A DNA stretch of 64,000 nt. Source: Symsagittifera roscoffensis (Eukaryota > Xenacoelomorpha > Acoela > Convolutidae). The notes under the pieces were generated by a model. That model made no database searches, was not told where the DNA came from, and was given only the letters and a program-made list of their open reading frames with translations. The position numbers and the translations under genes are program-made. Position 1 is the stretch's first letter. Each line of letters begins with the position of its first letter. This document shows positions 34,214-45,177 of the stretch, piece by piece. The DNA is taken from NCBI RefSeq assembly GCF_963678635.1, contig NC_087068.1, forward strand, positions 19,767,789 to 19,831,788, read 5' to 3'.

Positions 34214-36043
34214 TTAATTATACTTACCTGTTAACCGTCTGGGAAAAAAGCCGTGGGGGAAGATGTCGTGTATCATATCTGATGTTGTTAGTATTTTGGC
34301 TAGTATGCGAATGATGTTTTTAGTTTGGAGCAGTGGCCAAAGCAATTGAAGTGCTTTAATGGTTTTTAGTTCTTCGGTGCCTACTGCAAACTCGTAAGGT
34401 GTGTTTTGAATGAGGTTATATATTTTGTGATTATGTTTAGTATTGTGAATGAATTCTAATATTGGTATTTCTATAGGCTGGATAAATTCTTGCGGGATAA
34501 GGAAGGGTCTGGATTCTTCTGCGTTAAAGGTCTTCGTGATGGGACAAAATATATACAGTTGTGTTACTGGGTCATAATTGCGGAGGATACCGTGGAGGTT
34601 AGTATCTTTGATGCAATAAGTGAAATTAAGGAAAAATGGTGATGTGTATTTTGAGTTAAAAAACTGAAAACGATGGTGTGGTTGTCTTGATGGGGTATGC
34701 AAATCAAAATGATTTTGTATGAAACGATAGTATGTATATGTGTGAGTTTGTTTAGTGCGTAACATAATTTCGTGGGAACAGTGCAAATCGCGTTCATGTG
34801 GTGCAAGGAAGTGAAAAGTTAGTGAAAATAACTGAAATTTGTCTGTGAAACTTTCGTAAGCTTGAATATCATTTAGTGCTTCAGAAATGATGTGATCATA
34901 TTTTCTATCAAAAATTTTAAGTGTGAATACGTATGATGTTTTGATGAAGAATTTTTCTGTTAGTTGTGGGTTAGCGAAGCGATCTTCATCTAAAAATTGG
35001 TCTTGATTAGTTCGGATGATATTATGGTCGTAATATTCTATTGTAAATTCGTTAGCTTGGGGTGCAGTGAATGTTTTCAGTAATTTTTTCAATGCTACAT
35101 AAGTAAATTGTCTAGGTGTTTGTGTTGCGGTGAGTCTATATGACATATTTTTGTTCTTTTCTATGTCGTCATGAGTACTAGATAGTGGTAGGCAAAGGGG
35201 GTTAGTAAAATGATAATAAGCTGTCCAATGAAGTGTGGGCATTAAAACATGTTCATCTACGAAACTTCGTGTGTCATTAGTGTCGTTAGGTGTTTTTAAT
35301 GTACATTGTGGAAATGAGGGTAAGGTGATTGCTAGAAAATCTTTCGTGTTGGTGTGTTGTGGGTGATTAATATAATCGCAGGCTGTTCCTGGTTTGGTCG
35401 GGAATGGATGATTCGGGAATTTTCTTTTAAAAGTGCGATAAGCTCGGTTAGTGCTACTGGGTGTTTCGGTAGATGTGGATGATTGTGCTAATGATGCAGT
35501 GTAAGCTGAGGAGGGTGTAGGAGTAGATGGGTTTGAGGATTCTATTGTGCATGAAAGTTGATGTATTGCGAGGGTGTTAGGGTGTATTAACTGTTGTTGT
35601 AGGGTAATAAAATTATCGAGTTCCTGGGAAATTTGGGGGGTATCTGGAGAATTATTATATGATCGGTCTGAATGAAGTGGGGAATAGGTTGGGGTCACTT
35701 GCGAAGCATGAGAAGGAGTGGAAACGGATGGGACTGAATTATTTGTCGGGATTGGTTGAAAAGGGGGTTTTGAAAAAACTGAGGAGTTAGTCTGAAAATT
35801 ATTTGATGGAGATGGTTCGGAATCTGCAAATTCGTCAGGGGTTTCTATATTAGGGTTATTAAGTTGTGAGATAGGGTATAAAACTGAAAAATTTGAGTTA
35901 GTATCCGAATTCTTGCTTGATGATATATTAATAATTGGAAAATCGGGTGGTGGGAAAGCAAAAAGTGGGATTATTGGGATTGGAGTTTGGAGGTTGGCTG
36001 GGTGGGAATTTGAGCGGTGTAGGGATCCAAGTTGTCGGCTCAT
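34214..36043 (-). CDS. ORFX: 609-aa protein of unknown function, intact
   Basis: This is the longest uninterrupted frame outside gag. The ATG at 36043 lies 11 nt after the env stop and matches the start in copy A. Residues 1 to about 230 are Ser/Pro/Thr/Asn-rich and probably disordered, with a short basic patch (TFKRKFPNHP, about 204-213). Residues from about 235 to 600 look folded, with conserved tracts such as MPTLHWTAYYHF, TYCIKDTN, LYIFCP and EESRP. I see no signal peptide, membrane segment, zinc motif or enzyme signature. The C-terminal third is about 65% identical in copy A although the LTRs and UTRs have diverged strongly, which argues for protein-level selection. It could be an accessory or matrix-like protein; I do not recognise a family. 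Confidence 0.8.
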   Translation of the reverse strand: MSRQLGSLHRSNSHPANLQTPIPIIPLFAFPPPDFPIINISSSKNSDTNSNFSVLYPISQLNNPNIETPDEFADSEPSPSNNFQTNSSVFSKPPFQPIPTNNSVPSVSTPSHASQVTPTYSPLHSDRSYNNSPDTPQISQELDNFITLQQQLIHPNTLAIHQLSCTIESSNPSTPTPSSAYTASLAQSSTSTETPSSTNRAYRTFKRKFPNHPFPTKPGTACDYINHPQHTNTKDFLAITLPSFPQCTLKTPNDTNDTRSFVDEHVLMPTLHWTAYYHFTNPLCLPLSSTHDDIEKNKNMSYRLTATQTPRQFTYVALKKLLKTFTAPQANEFTIEYYDHNIIRTNQDQFLDEDRFANPQLTEKFFIKTSYVFTLKIFDRKYDHIISEALNDIQAYESFTDKFQLFSLTFHFLAPHERDLHCSHEIMLRTKQTHTYTYYRFIQNHFDLHTPSRQPHHRFQFFNSKYTSPFFLNFTYCIKDTNLHGILRNYDPVTQLYIFCPITKTFNAEESRPFLIPQEFIQPIEIPILEFIHNTKHNHKIYNLIQNTPYEFAVGTEELKTIKALQLLWPLLQTKNIIRILAKILTTSDMIHDIFPHGFFPRRLTGKYN

Positions 36044-36054
36044 CGTGGGCTAAA

Positions 36055-38659
36055 TCAAAAATTATTATTTTGAGACTGAAAAGTGGTGGTATGGGGTTGT
36101 TCTATAATTTGTTCGTATGTATTATCATCTTGTGGATGATGTGTCATTATTTGCTGTTTGGGACTTTGTGGTATATTTGGTCTAGAATTTGGGTTATTTG
36201 TTATTGCTAGGTGTCGGAAATTACGTGGGACTAATGATAATGGATGGTTTTGTGGTAGGGGTGGCAACTGTGGTGCGGTAGGTGTTACTTCTATATTATT
36301 ATGTTCTTCGTCGTAAGTGTTTTGTCTTGTCGCTATTTTTGTGTTATATTCTTTTATTTGTGCGTCCAGAAGAATTTTGTTTATTGATGATGAAAAAACT
36401 CCAAAAAACCCTGCAAACAGTATGCGTGCTAAACTTGCTTGTCTATTTACTTGTGTGTGTATAGCGCATGTGTTATAGATTCCTTTTAAGAGTGAGAAAA
36501 GAAATCCTATAAAGTTAAACATTGCGTATAATATAGTTAATTTTTCTGAGATGTAAAAGGGCCATCCTAGAAAAATCTAGAATTTCATTTTTAAGGGTGA
36601 CAAAACTGAAAATATTTATTGTGAAATATCTTGCGGTCTGTATTTTTCACCGTTTAGACATATATAATCTTTAATGTCTGTAAAATATCCGCTATAATAT
36701 TGTGTATAAATATCTGCAAATCCTGCGATTTCGGCAAGTTTTCCTAATTTTTGATCAATTGACTGTCTTTGTATAGTGTCCATTTGTGTTAATAATTCTT
36801 GGAATTGTTGTGTTCTAATGTGGTGTTGGATATCTGATTTAAAATATATTCCAATTGATTGTAAATCAATATTTGGGTTACGAGCAATAGCTCTGATGCT
36901 TTCAGGTGAAAAATTTTTGAGAGTGATTGCATTAACGTAGGGTATGGAGTAAGGAGATAGTATTTATCTTCATCAGGATTCAATTGTACTACATTGTGGC
37001 TATTTTCTGATCCACATGGGACTGCGGTATCCCAAAAATTTGTTCGTCCTGAAAGTGTGTCAACAAAATGTACTTTATTTTTTATAGAGTATAGGTATTC
37101 TTTATAACAACGTTTATCTTCAAAAACATAGAGTGGTGATACTTTTTTGGTACAAGTATAAAACCATAAAATATGTCCATCATAGTCAATAAAATTTGAT
37201 CTGTTTCCTGACAATAAGTATCCTGCGTGGGTATTTTCAATACTGCTAGTGCGAGTGATTGTAGGATTTGTGTCCGTTCCAATTCGCATAATTGGTGAAG
37301 TGTTTCTAATTCGGAGAGTGACATTTCTTAAAAATTTCGGCTAATTGTGTAGTCTAACTTCATATCTAAGTGAATTTCATAGTGGATATTACCAAAATAG
37401 GTGTTATTCATTAGTGATAGTTTTTGTAAACGTGTGCTTCGACTGTCATGTGGCTTTAGTTTTCCACCAGGTTTTCCACCAGGTTGACAGTGCTTTTTTG
37501 AAAATTAACTGGTATGTATGATGTTCCTTCGTTTAGAGGGTGACCTGTGGCATAAGGGTCAAATTTTTTTTTTCCAGTGGTCATGTCGAAAACTTTTTTC
37601 GTATTCAACTAGTATTTCAGAATATTGTGTTTTGTAAAGTGGGTTTCTGTATTTGCATGCAATTTCTGTTTCTTGATAGATTTGGAAACGTGTTAATTTA
37701 TTTTCTATATTATGGAATTTTCTAAAATCAGTACTTGGTTTTCGGGATGGATTTACTTGTTCGTACGGAATTGGTTCTATAAAATATTTTTCGTGAAATT
37801 TTATCATTCGAGCGTGTATTTTCGCTACTTGAAATGTTGTGCATATATCTTCGGGAAACCAAACAATTGTTGCTTGTGTCCGTGTTGTAGGGTCACAATA
37901 ACCTTGATAATTTTTGCAAGGTAATCTAATTCCCTGATAGATCATTGTGTTATCTGATAAATCTCGTGTGAGTTGTACTTTTTCGAGTTGTATTTTCCAA
38001 TCGAAAAACATTATTTCTTGATTCTTGATATCCTTTATTTTTGTGTCTGCTTTGCAGTTTGAGGGGTTATTTATTCCAATGTGTGGTATCCAGTGTTTAT
38101 CATGTACGTCATAAATTGATCTTCCGTGTGCGCCGTTGTATGGGTATTTTTCATCTAGTTTTATATGTCCTTGATATCTTTCAAGTTCTGCTTGATGTAC
38201 AGAATCGGCAAAGACTTGAAAATTTACTATTTTTCTGTCCGTGTTTTTATTTCTTGTGATGTTTAGTCTGAGTAGTTTGTTTTTACAATCATCGGGATTT
38301 AGATGTAGAAGTCGTTCTATATTACTTTGGTAGAATGATTCGTGATCAAGTCGGTTTTTATTTCCGTTTGAAACTTGCGAACAATGTACTTTCTTTTCGG
38401 AAAATTTTGCTGTAAATTTATACCCTGCGACTGTTGTTGCTCGGGCTTTTGAATACAGTGTTGCTATTACATTTGTAGTTTCTATAGCTTGTGGTTCTGT
38501 TTCGCATTGTGATACTTGATTTATAGCATATTTGTGTAGTGTTTTTTGTTCGTTTTCTTCACAATCGTAGTGTGTTACTAATAAATCCTGGGGTCCTGTG
38601 CGAGAAGAAGGATTTGTGATCTGATCGGAAAATATTAGAAAAAAAGAGGTGTTGAAATT
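36055..38659 (-). pseudogene. Copy B: env-like glycoprotein, frameshifted
   Basis: It lies where env sits in retrovirus-like elements. The N-terminal frame (37559-38659) has many Cys and Asn-X-Ser/Thr sites and a tract with CKNYQGYCDPTTRTQATIVW. Later pieces are at about 37335-37560, 36789-37324 (two frames) and 36055-36522. The last has two hydrophobic stretches (FIGFLFSLLKGIY and ARILFAGFFGVF) and a Pro-rich tail, as expected for a membrane anchor and cytoplasmic domain. The N-terminal frame has no ATG: a candidate start at 38681 is in another frame across a T-run near 38640, or env may be expressed by splicing. At least four breaks inactivate it. The fold class of the fusion protein is not assigned. 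Confidence 0.75.
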
Positions 38660-38698
38660 TTAATATTTTTAGAATATACATGTGTATGATAATCTTGA

Positions 38699-39775
38699 CT
38701 ATGGGTTATAAAATGTGATGTAACCAATTGTGTTTTTGGTATATCTGTCGTACTTATATACCACTCCAGTTGTTATAAATGGTGGTGGTAGCGATTGAGC
38801 TGTTATATTGGCTGGGTTTAATGGGTAAGGATGTTGAACAATATTATTTAGTTTAATCGTGATTTCGAATTTTAATTGGAGACTAATTTGTTGGAGTATT
38901 TGGATGTTATGTTCACGAATGTCTTCGTGGATATCTTGACTATAATGTAGTCTATTGAGTGCCCAACTGTGGAGTCGGTTACTTTCTTGTTGTTGTCCAA
39001 ATAATGGTGGGGGTGCTGTGAATGTATTCCAATCTAATCTTAAAGGGATATTTGTTGATGATTGGTCTCGATATCTAGCGTCGAGGTTATTTGGAAAATT
39101 TAAAGGAAAAGGTGTCGGTGAAATTTGGCTTAATGATGGTGTTGATGGTAGCGATAATATTTCTGGTAGTGATGATGATTTTGTTGTATCCGTAAAAATA
39201 TCTATTGGGTCGTTTACTAAGTTTGGTTCACCTTGTGTAAATGAGTGCGTTGTCCAATATGGTAGTCGTGCTGTGAGATTGGGGGGTTAAAGGGATTTTC
39301 ACGTATTTGTTCAGATGTCGGTGTTGAATCGAATGAGGGTATACTTGAGGTGCTACGTTGTGAAAGGAGTGGGGGAGATTCTGGTAATGTACTATTTGGG
39401 TTTTCTGGGGTAATTGGTGTTGGTAATTGGGGTATGTCAAAATGAACTCGGGGGGTTTGAAAATTTCTATTTCGTCGTGGATGTATAATTTGTCTATTTA
39501 TTTCAACTGTATTTTGGTTTTGACTAATGTTTCTTGTTCTACTTAATTTTTTGTGGTAATGTTGGGTACAAGTTATATGTTGGTTCACTTAGGGGTGCCT
39601 GTCGCTGAACTGGTTCCAATGGTTCAGATAAGCGAGCGTGTCGTTCTTCAAAAGTGTATGGGTTATCTTGGAAAAAAATTCGTGTAGATGTTTGGGGGTT
39701 TTGGGTAGTTGTAGGTATTGTCGGGTTTTCTTGGGATGATGTCGGTGAGAACTGATCTGTGATTGTTGGTTAGCA
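38699..39775 (-). pseudogene. Copy B: Pro/Ser/Thr-rich ORF between the hydrophobic ORFs and env
   Basis: A reading of about 340 codons is spread over three frames (about 39590-39772, 39217-39588, and 38699-39240, ending in TAG). The first two-thirds is rich in Pro, Ser, Thr and Gln; the last third has more ordered sequence (LDWNTFTAPPPLFGQQ, then HEDIREHNIQILQQ). No motif is recognised and copy A lacks the region, so there is no comparison. It may be a separate accessory protein or the start of a longer env precursor. Confidence 0.45.
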
Positions 39776-39804
39776 ATTTTTGAAAGTATTTTGATTGATT
39801 TTTT

Positions 39805-39993
39805 CTATTGGAAAAATTTATGTTTATTGTAGTATTCTTCAATGAAAAGAATTAAAAGGATTGTTGCTAAAGCGAATGTGATTATTGCCTTTTTTATACA
39901 TTTGCACATTGTCAATATTAGGGATGATAAAAATGTTATAAAAATTACAAATAGTAAAAAAATATCTGTTCTACTAAAAATTGTTCGTGTCAT
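39805..39993 (-). CDS. Copy B: small membrane protein (62 aa)
   Basis: An intact 62-aa frame has two hydrophobic stretches (about residues 9-31 and 36-52) separated by CKCIKK, and a polar tail (EEYYNKHKFFQ), so a two-pass membrane protein is plausible. Its ATG directly follows the TAA of the upstream hydrophobic ORF (TAAATG). Copy A is deleted here, so conservation cannot be tested. Viroporin-like or env-accessory roles are guesses only. Confidence 0.4.
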   Translation of the reverse strand: MTRTIFSRTDIFLLFVIFITFLSSLILTMCKCIKKAIITFALATILLILFIEEYYNKHKFFQ

Positions 39994-40250
39994 TTAAATA
40001 AACTTTGGGTTATCGTACTTGTGAATATGGTCAATGATTTGGGAAAGTTGGAGATATATTTCAAATGGGAGTAGAAAATTTTAAAAATGTTGCAAAAAAT
40101 GATTAAAATTATTATAAAAGCTTCAAAGGTATCAAATAGAAATGCGAATAAAAGTTGAAGTATTATGAAAAAGTTTATGAAAATGTTGAAAATTTTATTT
40201 TTAAAAAAATTGACTGATTGAGAGAAGAGAATTTAAGAAATGATTTCTTA
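39994..40250 (-). pseudogene. Copy B: hydrophobic ORF, decayed
   Basis: It aligns with the 70-aa hydrophobic ORF of copy A (20794-21006): a Phe/Ile/Leu-rich stretch and then IDHIHKYDN against LDHLLRYDI. The ATG is lost and one frameshift is needed to connect the two parts. Confidence 0.4.
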
Positions 40251-40946
40251 GTCGAATATTTTTTGTTTTTTGAGGCGAGATTCAAGTGTGGTCGAGTTAT
40301 TTATTGATTTTTTGACAAGTGGGTTGATTTTTGTGAAAAGTTGTTGGGGGCTAACTTTATGGTGTTTGGGAGGTCTTCTTTGCTTTATTTTTATTTGTCA
40401 GATGATCTGGGGTATTTTTGAGATTTTTGTACTTTAAGCCAAATGAATACGGTCGTATTTTTACTTTAGGCTAATTTATCATTTGTGATTGGAGGGTTTT
40501 TGAGGTCTAAGTTGGGAAATTATTGTTGATCTTTGCGTTATTAGATAAGGGAGGGTTATGATATTATGGTGGTATTTATTTTAGTTGTCAAGTTTGAGCG
40601 GTTTGCTTATTTTTGACCTGGAGGTTGTAAAGTTATAGTTAGAGATATGCCTGGAGTTTAAAATCTTTCGTCTAATAGGTTGGTGTTATAGTTATAGAAG
40701 GTGACGGATTGAATGAATCCTATTGGCTGAAGCTGAACTAGAATTGTTGCGTGTTTTGTCAGCATGTTATTTTGAAAAATGAAAGTTCAATATGATCCAG
40801 AGGTGCAAGGATGATTAATTTTAAAATTAAAGTTGTTTTTGAAATTCAACTTTCTTTAATATTTTAGATTGGGGGATGAATGTTTTGTAGTTTTAACGTG
40901 GTTGATTTCTAAGTCGTGATGATTTTCTATGTTTTGATTTTTCTAC
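40251..40946 (-). other. Copy B: spacer after integrase
   Basis: No ORF is seen. Block similarity to copy A 21007-21690 indicates it is part of the element rather than an insertion. Confidence 0.5.
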
Positions 40947-42342
40947 TTATTCTTGTGGTAGAATTTTTTCTATCAATTTCCTATTTTTTCTTTCTTTTTG
41001 AGGTATTGTTTGATCTGATGTTTTTGTATTGTTTTGAATTGTAGTTGGTTTTGTATTTTGTTTTTCATGATGAATGTTGTGTTGTTCATCTATTTCTTTT
41101 TCCGTATGTGGATGATTTTGAATAAATTTTAAACCTGTGAAAGAATATAATTTAGTTAATTCGCGTAGGGCGTACTCTTTTGGGTAGTAGGGCAATAGAT
41201 TGTTTCGATGTTGAACAGTTTCTTTTTGATTTGAATCGGTGAGTTTATACGTTAAGTCAGTGGGTTTGGCAATTATTTGGTATGGTCCTTTTCGAAGTGG
41301 TTGTAATTTTTTAGAAATTCCTTTTTGTGTATTAAAGTTAGGTTTTAAGACAAATGTTCCAATTTTTAAGTCTGTGGCTGGTGTAAAACGTGAATTAATT
41401 TGGTCGTTAATATTTTGCCTTTGTAACAATTTTTTTGTAATTTTTTGGTAAATTTCATTGTGTTTTTTATCTCTATTTAAAAGTGTGTGTGCCGGAGGCT
41501 AATTTAAGAATTTGTGGGTGATGAAAATGATCTTCATCGTGTTTGTGCAAAGGTAGGTTATAACAAATTGAATCTTTATTTGGTTGGCAATATCCTTGTG
41601 TATTTTTATGACAATTTGCTGTAAACATAATTGGTTTACGTGGTTTTTGATTAAAAACCATTTCGTATGGTGACATTCCTAGAGTTGTCGTGATTTGTGA
41701 ATTAAATGCTAAGGGAAATAATTTAACATCTGCTGACCATTCTGTGTATTTTATATCATTTCCATTTATGATACATCTGAGATAATCTTGTAGTGAACGG
41801 TTCATACCTTCGACTAAACCGTTTGTCCAAGGTGCATGAGATGTACGTGGTTTATGTTTGATGTTATATAAGTGGCATAGTGTTATGATTTCATTATTTA
41901 TGAATTCTGTACCGTTGTTTGTAACTAAGATTTCGGGTAATCCGAATTTAGCTATCCAGTGTTCATAAATTGTCGTGTAAGCATAATAAGCATTAGAAAT
42001 TGGTACCGGGTTGAGTGCTACATAAAGTGTAAATGCGTCAACAATTACCATAACGTAGGAATTTCCTTCTGAGGATGGTGAAATGGGTCCTTTTGTATCA
42101 AATGAAATGCGATGGTTAAAATATAAACGTTGTCCTTTAAAATCTTGTTTTTGTGCTATTTGTTTTTGATTTGGATAAGGTTTATTTAGTTGACATACAG
42201 TACAAACATTGCATAGAACTTTTATCCAAATTGGTGCATTTGGGAAATAAAAATTTTGTGTAAAGTTTGAGTATGTTTTCTCTGATCCGGAGTGTCCATT
42301 AGTATTTTGTGTATGTGAGATGTTAAAAGCTATTAATATCAA
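40947..42342 (-). pseudogene. Copy B: integrase, frameshifted, second catalytic Asp replaced
   Basis: ORF 41473-42342 (289 aa) has the zinc-binding His10/His17 and Cys47/Cys50 (VCTVCQ). The core follows: Asp82 (SFDTKGP), Asn142 (LVTNNGTEF, where Asp is expected) and Glu178 (NGLVEGMNRS). The 142-178 spacing is exactly X35, as in DD35E enzymes. A second frame, 40947-41429, continues with KLQPLRKGPYQI, the GPY module of gypsy-type integrases. The frames are separated by a small indel in a CACACACA run near 41485. The Asp-to-Asn change should abolish strand transfer. Confidence 0.9.
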
Positions 42343-42719
42343 ACTTAAAGGAAGACAGGGAACTTTAGAATCATCTAATTGATATTCTAAAAGATTTGTA
42401 TTGTCATTGATTGCTGTGTTATTAAATTTTCGGAAATATCAGAGGAGTGTTTTATTTCCTAAAATTGTGGTATCTGCTTTTACGGGCTTAGTTTTGTATT
42501 TGTGCCATGATTTTAATTGTTTTATTACTGGATGGAGGTTTTGATATTGCAAGTGGGTCATGGAGGTCAAAAACTTGATTTATTGTGTATTTTGAATCAT
42601 TTGTTTGTGGTCCTGATAAATTTATTTTATCATTTAGATTTTCTTTTTTAATTAATGGAAAAAGGTCTTTTTTATGCGGGTGGTGTTTTATTCTTTTTTG
42701 TTGAGTGTTATTTTTTTAT
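42343..42719 (-). pseudogene. Copy B: RNase H-integrase connector with deletion
   Basis: It corresponds to the copy D stretch 53250-53614 (TILGNKTLLRYF region) but has lost about 90 bp and has several stops. It links RNase H to the integrase zinc domain. Confidence 0.6.
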
Positions 42720-44723
42720 CTATTGTGAGTATGGAATTGGTTTAAAAGTTGATGTGCCTAGTAAGTCAACTTCGTAGTGATTATTCTGGCAATCTAAGTA
42801 GAGTGGGAAATGTTGTAGGTTATTTATCTGTGATTGATCAATATCAGTTTTCACTGCGTATTTACATTCTAATCGGGGCGATGTTTCATCTTTTGCGAGA
42901 TAAAATTTAATATTTTGTGGTATTTCAACTGTAGTTTTTCGTGTGAGTAGTTCAGGTGGCGTATTTCTACTTAATGTATCTGGTAATGCAAGGTTTTTTC
43001 CTGCTGTCCAAACTATATGTAAGTTTGGAAATTTCATAAGAATTAGTTGAAATCTATAAACTCTATGATTTGGATTCTACTTTTGTGTACAGAGAAAAAT
43101 AATTTGTTTGTGATCTGTGAATAGAACTGTTGGGTGTTTTGATCCAAGTATCAGAAATTCATATTCTGTAAGTGTATAAATAAGAGCTGTACATTCTCTC
43201 ATTAGAGTTGAGAGTCGTACCTCTGCTTGAGTGAATAATCGGGAATTTGCTGATATAAGGTTCATTTTATTTGTACTACTGTGTGATTGTAGTAATGCTG
43301 CTCCGATGCCAAAATTTGAAGCATCGCACATTGCATAGAATGGTTGAATTGGATCTGGAATTGTGCTTGAAATTTGTTCAGTTAAAAGTTTTTTAATTTC
43401 TTCAAATCGTGTTTGATGTTCACTGGTCCATTCAAAGTTATTTTGTTGTCTGAGGATATTATAGAAGGGTCTTAAGTATAATTGCATTTTATAAACGTAT
43501 TTGCTTAAGAAATTTAACATTCCAAGGAATTCTTGGATTTTCTTTTTGTTTGTTGGTGGCTGAAGTTTTTGAATAGCATCAATGCGTGATTTTAATGGGG
43601 TGATAGTGTTTCGTTCAATATTATGTCCCAAAAAATTAACTCGTGTTAGAAAGAAGTGTGATTTATCGAGAGCGGCCTTCAGATTTTGGTTCTGAAGTAT
43701 TTTATGATAATGTTCTAAAACTGTAAACAATTCTTCTTTAGTTTGTGATTTCATAAAAACATCGTCTAAATAGGTGATTGCGTTTTTCTTGAGTATTAGT
43801 GATCTAAAAAATTTACTCATAAAAGCTGAAAAAGCTGCTGGTCCTATGGATATTCCATAGAATAAGCGGTTAAATTCATATTGTTGATTTCCATTAACAA
43901 ACTGTGTTAAACGTCGTGATTGTTCATCTAGTGGCATTTGATTGTATGCACTATTCATATCTGCGGTTGTAAAGTATTTTCCATTAATCTTTGATAAGAT
44001 AACTTGTATTGGTTCAATAGGCCAATTGCATTTTGATTCATCAATTAGTGAATTGAGATATCTAGCGTCTAAAACTATTTTTAGTGATTCGCCTTTTGCT
44101 AAAATGATAACAGGGTTGATAAAAGTGTTACCTTTTGGTTGTTATTCCTTATTTACTGGTGAAATAATTTTGTATTGCTCTAAGATGTCAAGTAATCTAT
44201 TTACTTTGTCGTGTAAGTGAATTGGTACTTTACTGGCTCTTTGTTTTTTGAAAACTGCGTTGGGTTTTAACGGTAGATGTAGTGATGAACTGATTTTTCC
44301 AACGTCAAATTTTGATGTTGAGCAGACTGTTGAATAATTTAACAGTTGTTTAGCTAATTTGTCAAATTCATCTTGTGTTATTTGTGAGTGTTGAAAATTA
44401 AACATTGTTAAAAACGTTTGTTGTTCTTTTGTGTAATTTGTTACATTGAATGTCGGTTTAAAATATGGTGTTTTTGTGAAATAATCTGTGTTTCTTTTTT
44501 CATTACTTATTATATTTTATATGGATAATTCTTCGTCAAGAATTGTTGATTGGCAAATATCTAATAATTGTATTATATTATTAACGCGGTAGGCTACTTC
44601 ATATATGGGTGAGATTGTAGCGTTTGTTTCACAATATCCTAAGAGTCCTAAGGGTAATGTTACTTGATATGGTGTATTGTTATACACGTGTAACGAAATG
44701 ATGTCGGAATTCGTGTTTTTCAA
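42720..44723 (-). pseudogene. Copy B: reverse transcriptase and RNase H, three nonsense codons
   Basis: One frame runs through 42720-44723, broken only by TAA at 44517-44519, TAA at 44142-44144 and TAG at 43077-43079; copy D has sense codons at all three. RT motifs include NPVIILAKG, VLDARYLNS, motif A TTADMNSAYNQM, motif C TYLDDVF (residues 63-66 of the 43077-43958 piece) and FLGHNI. RNase H follows with CDASNFGIGAALLQ, RECTALIYTL and LFTDH. The family is Ty3/gypsy-type pol. YLDD replaces the more usual YIDD or YVDD. Confidence 0.9.
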
Positions 44724-45177
44724 ATATTTAATAGATGAGATCGTGATTTTGAAAAATTTGTGAATAGGTTTAAATTCGTGAGATCGTGATTTTGAAAAAT
44801 TTGTGAATAGGTTTAAATTTAAAAGTTGTTGTTTATTTTGACTTTTACCATACTGGTGAACTTGTTTTATTGAAAAATTATTTCAGGTGTTTCCGTTGTT
44901 GATTGTAAATGGGGTAAAATTTTGAGAAGAATGGTGGTTGTTTGTTTAATCTTTGAAAAAATTTTAGAGCTGTATTTTTTGTTTTTGTGTACTTATCTTT
45001 GATTAGTATTTTACTATTTAAGATGTTGATTGTTGGTATATATTTAGATATAAATGGTATGCCAATGATATTGTGCTTATTATTTGTAATATGAAATGTT
45101 TGTTTAAACGGTCTGTTTAAAATTTTATTTTGTTCCATTGTTCTCGTGGGGAGAAGGAATAATTGGATTTTTTCCAT
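44724..45177 (-). pseudogene. Copy B: protease C-terminus and linker to RT
   Basis: Frame 44878-45177 continues the protease after the break in gag-pro (LFLLPTRTMEQNK and then IIGIPFISKYIPTIN). 44724-44877 is a degenerate linker containing a ~55-bp tandem duplication (AGATCGTGATTTTGAAAAAT twice near 44730-44800). Confidence 0.75.

Noticed and set aside
38955-39290. 111-aa plus-strand ORF inside the accessory region of copy B
   Set aside because: It is antisense to the better supported Pro/Ser/Thr-rich minus-strand reading.
43077-44519. In-frame TAA and TAG in pol as evidence for a reassigned genetic code
   Set aside because: The three stops replace Asn, Lys and Ser codons as judged from copy D, so they are ordinary nonsense changes.
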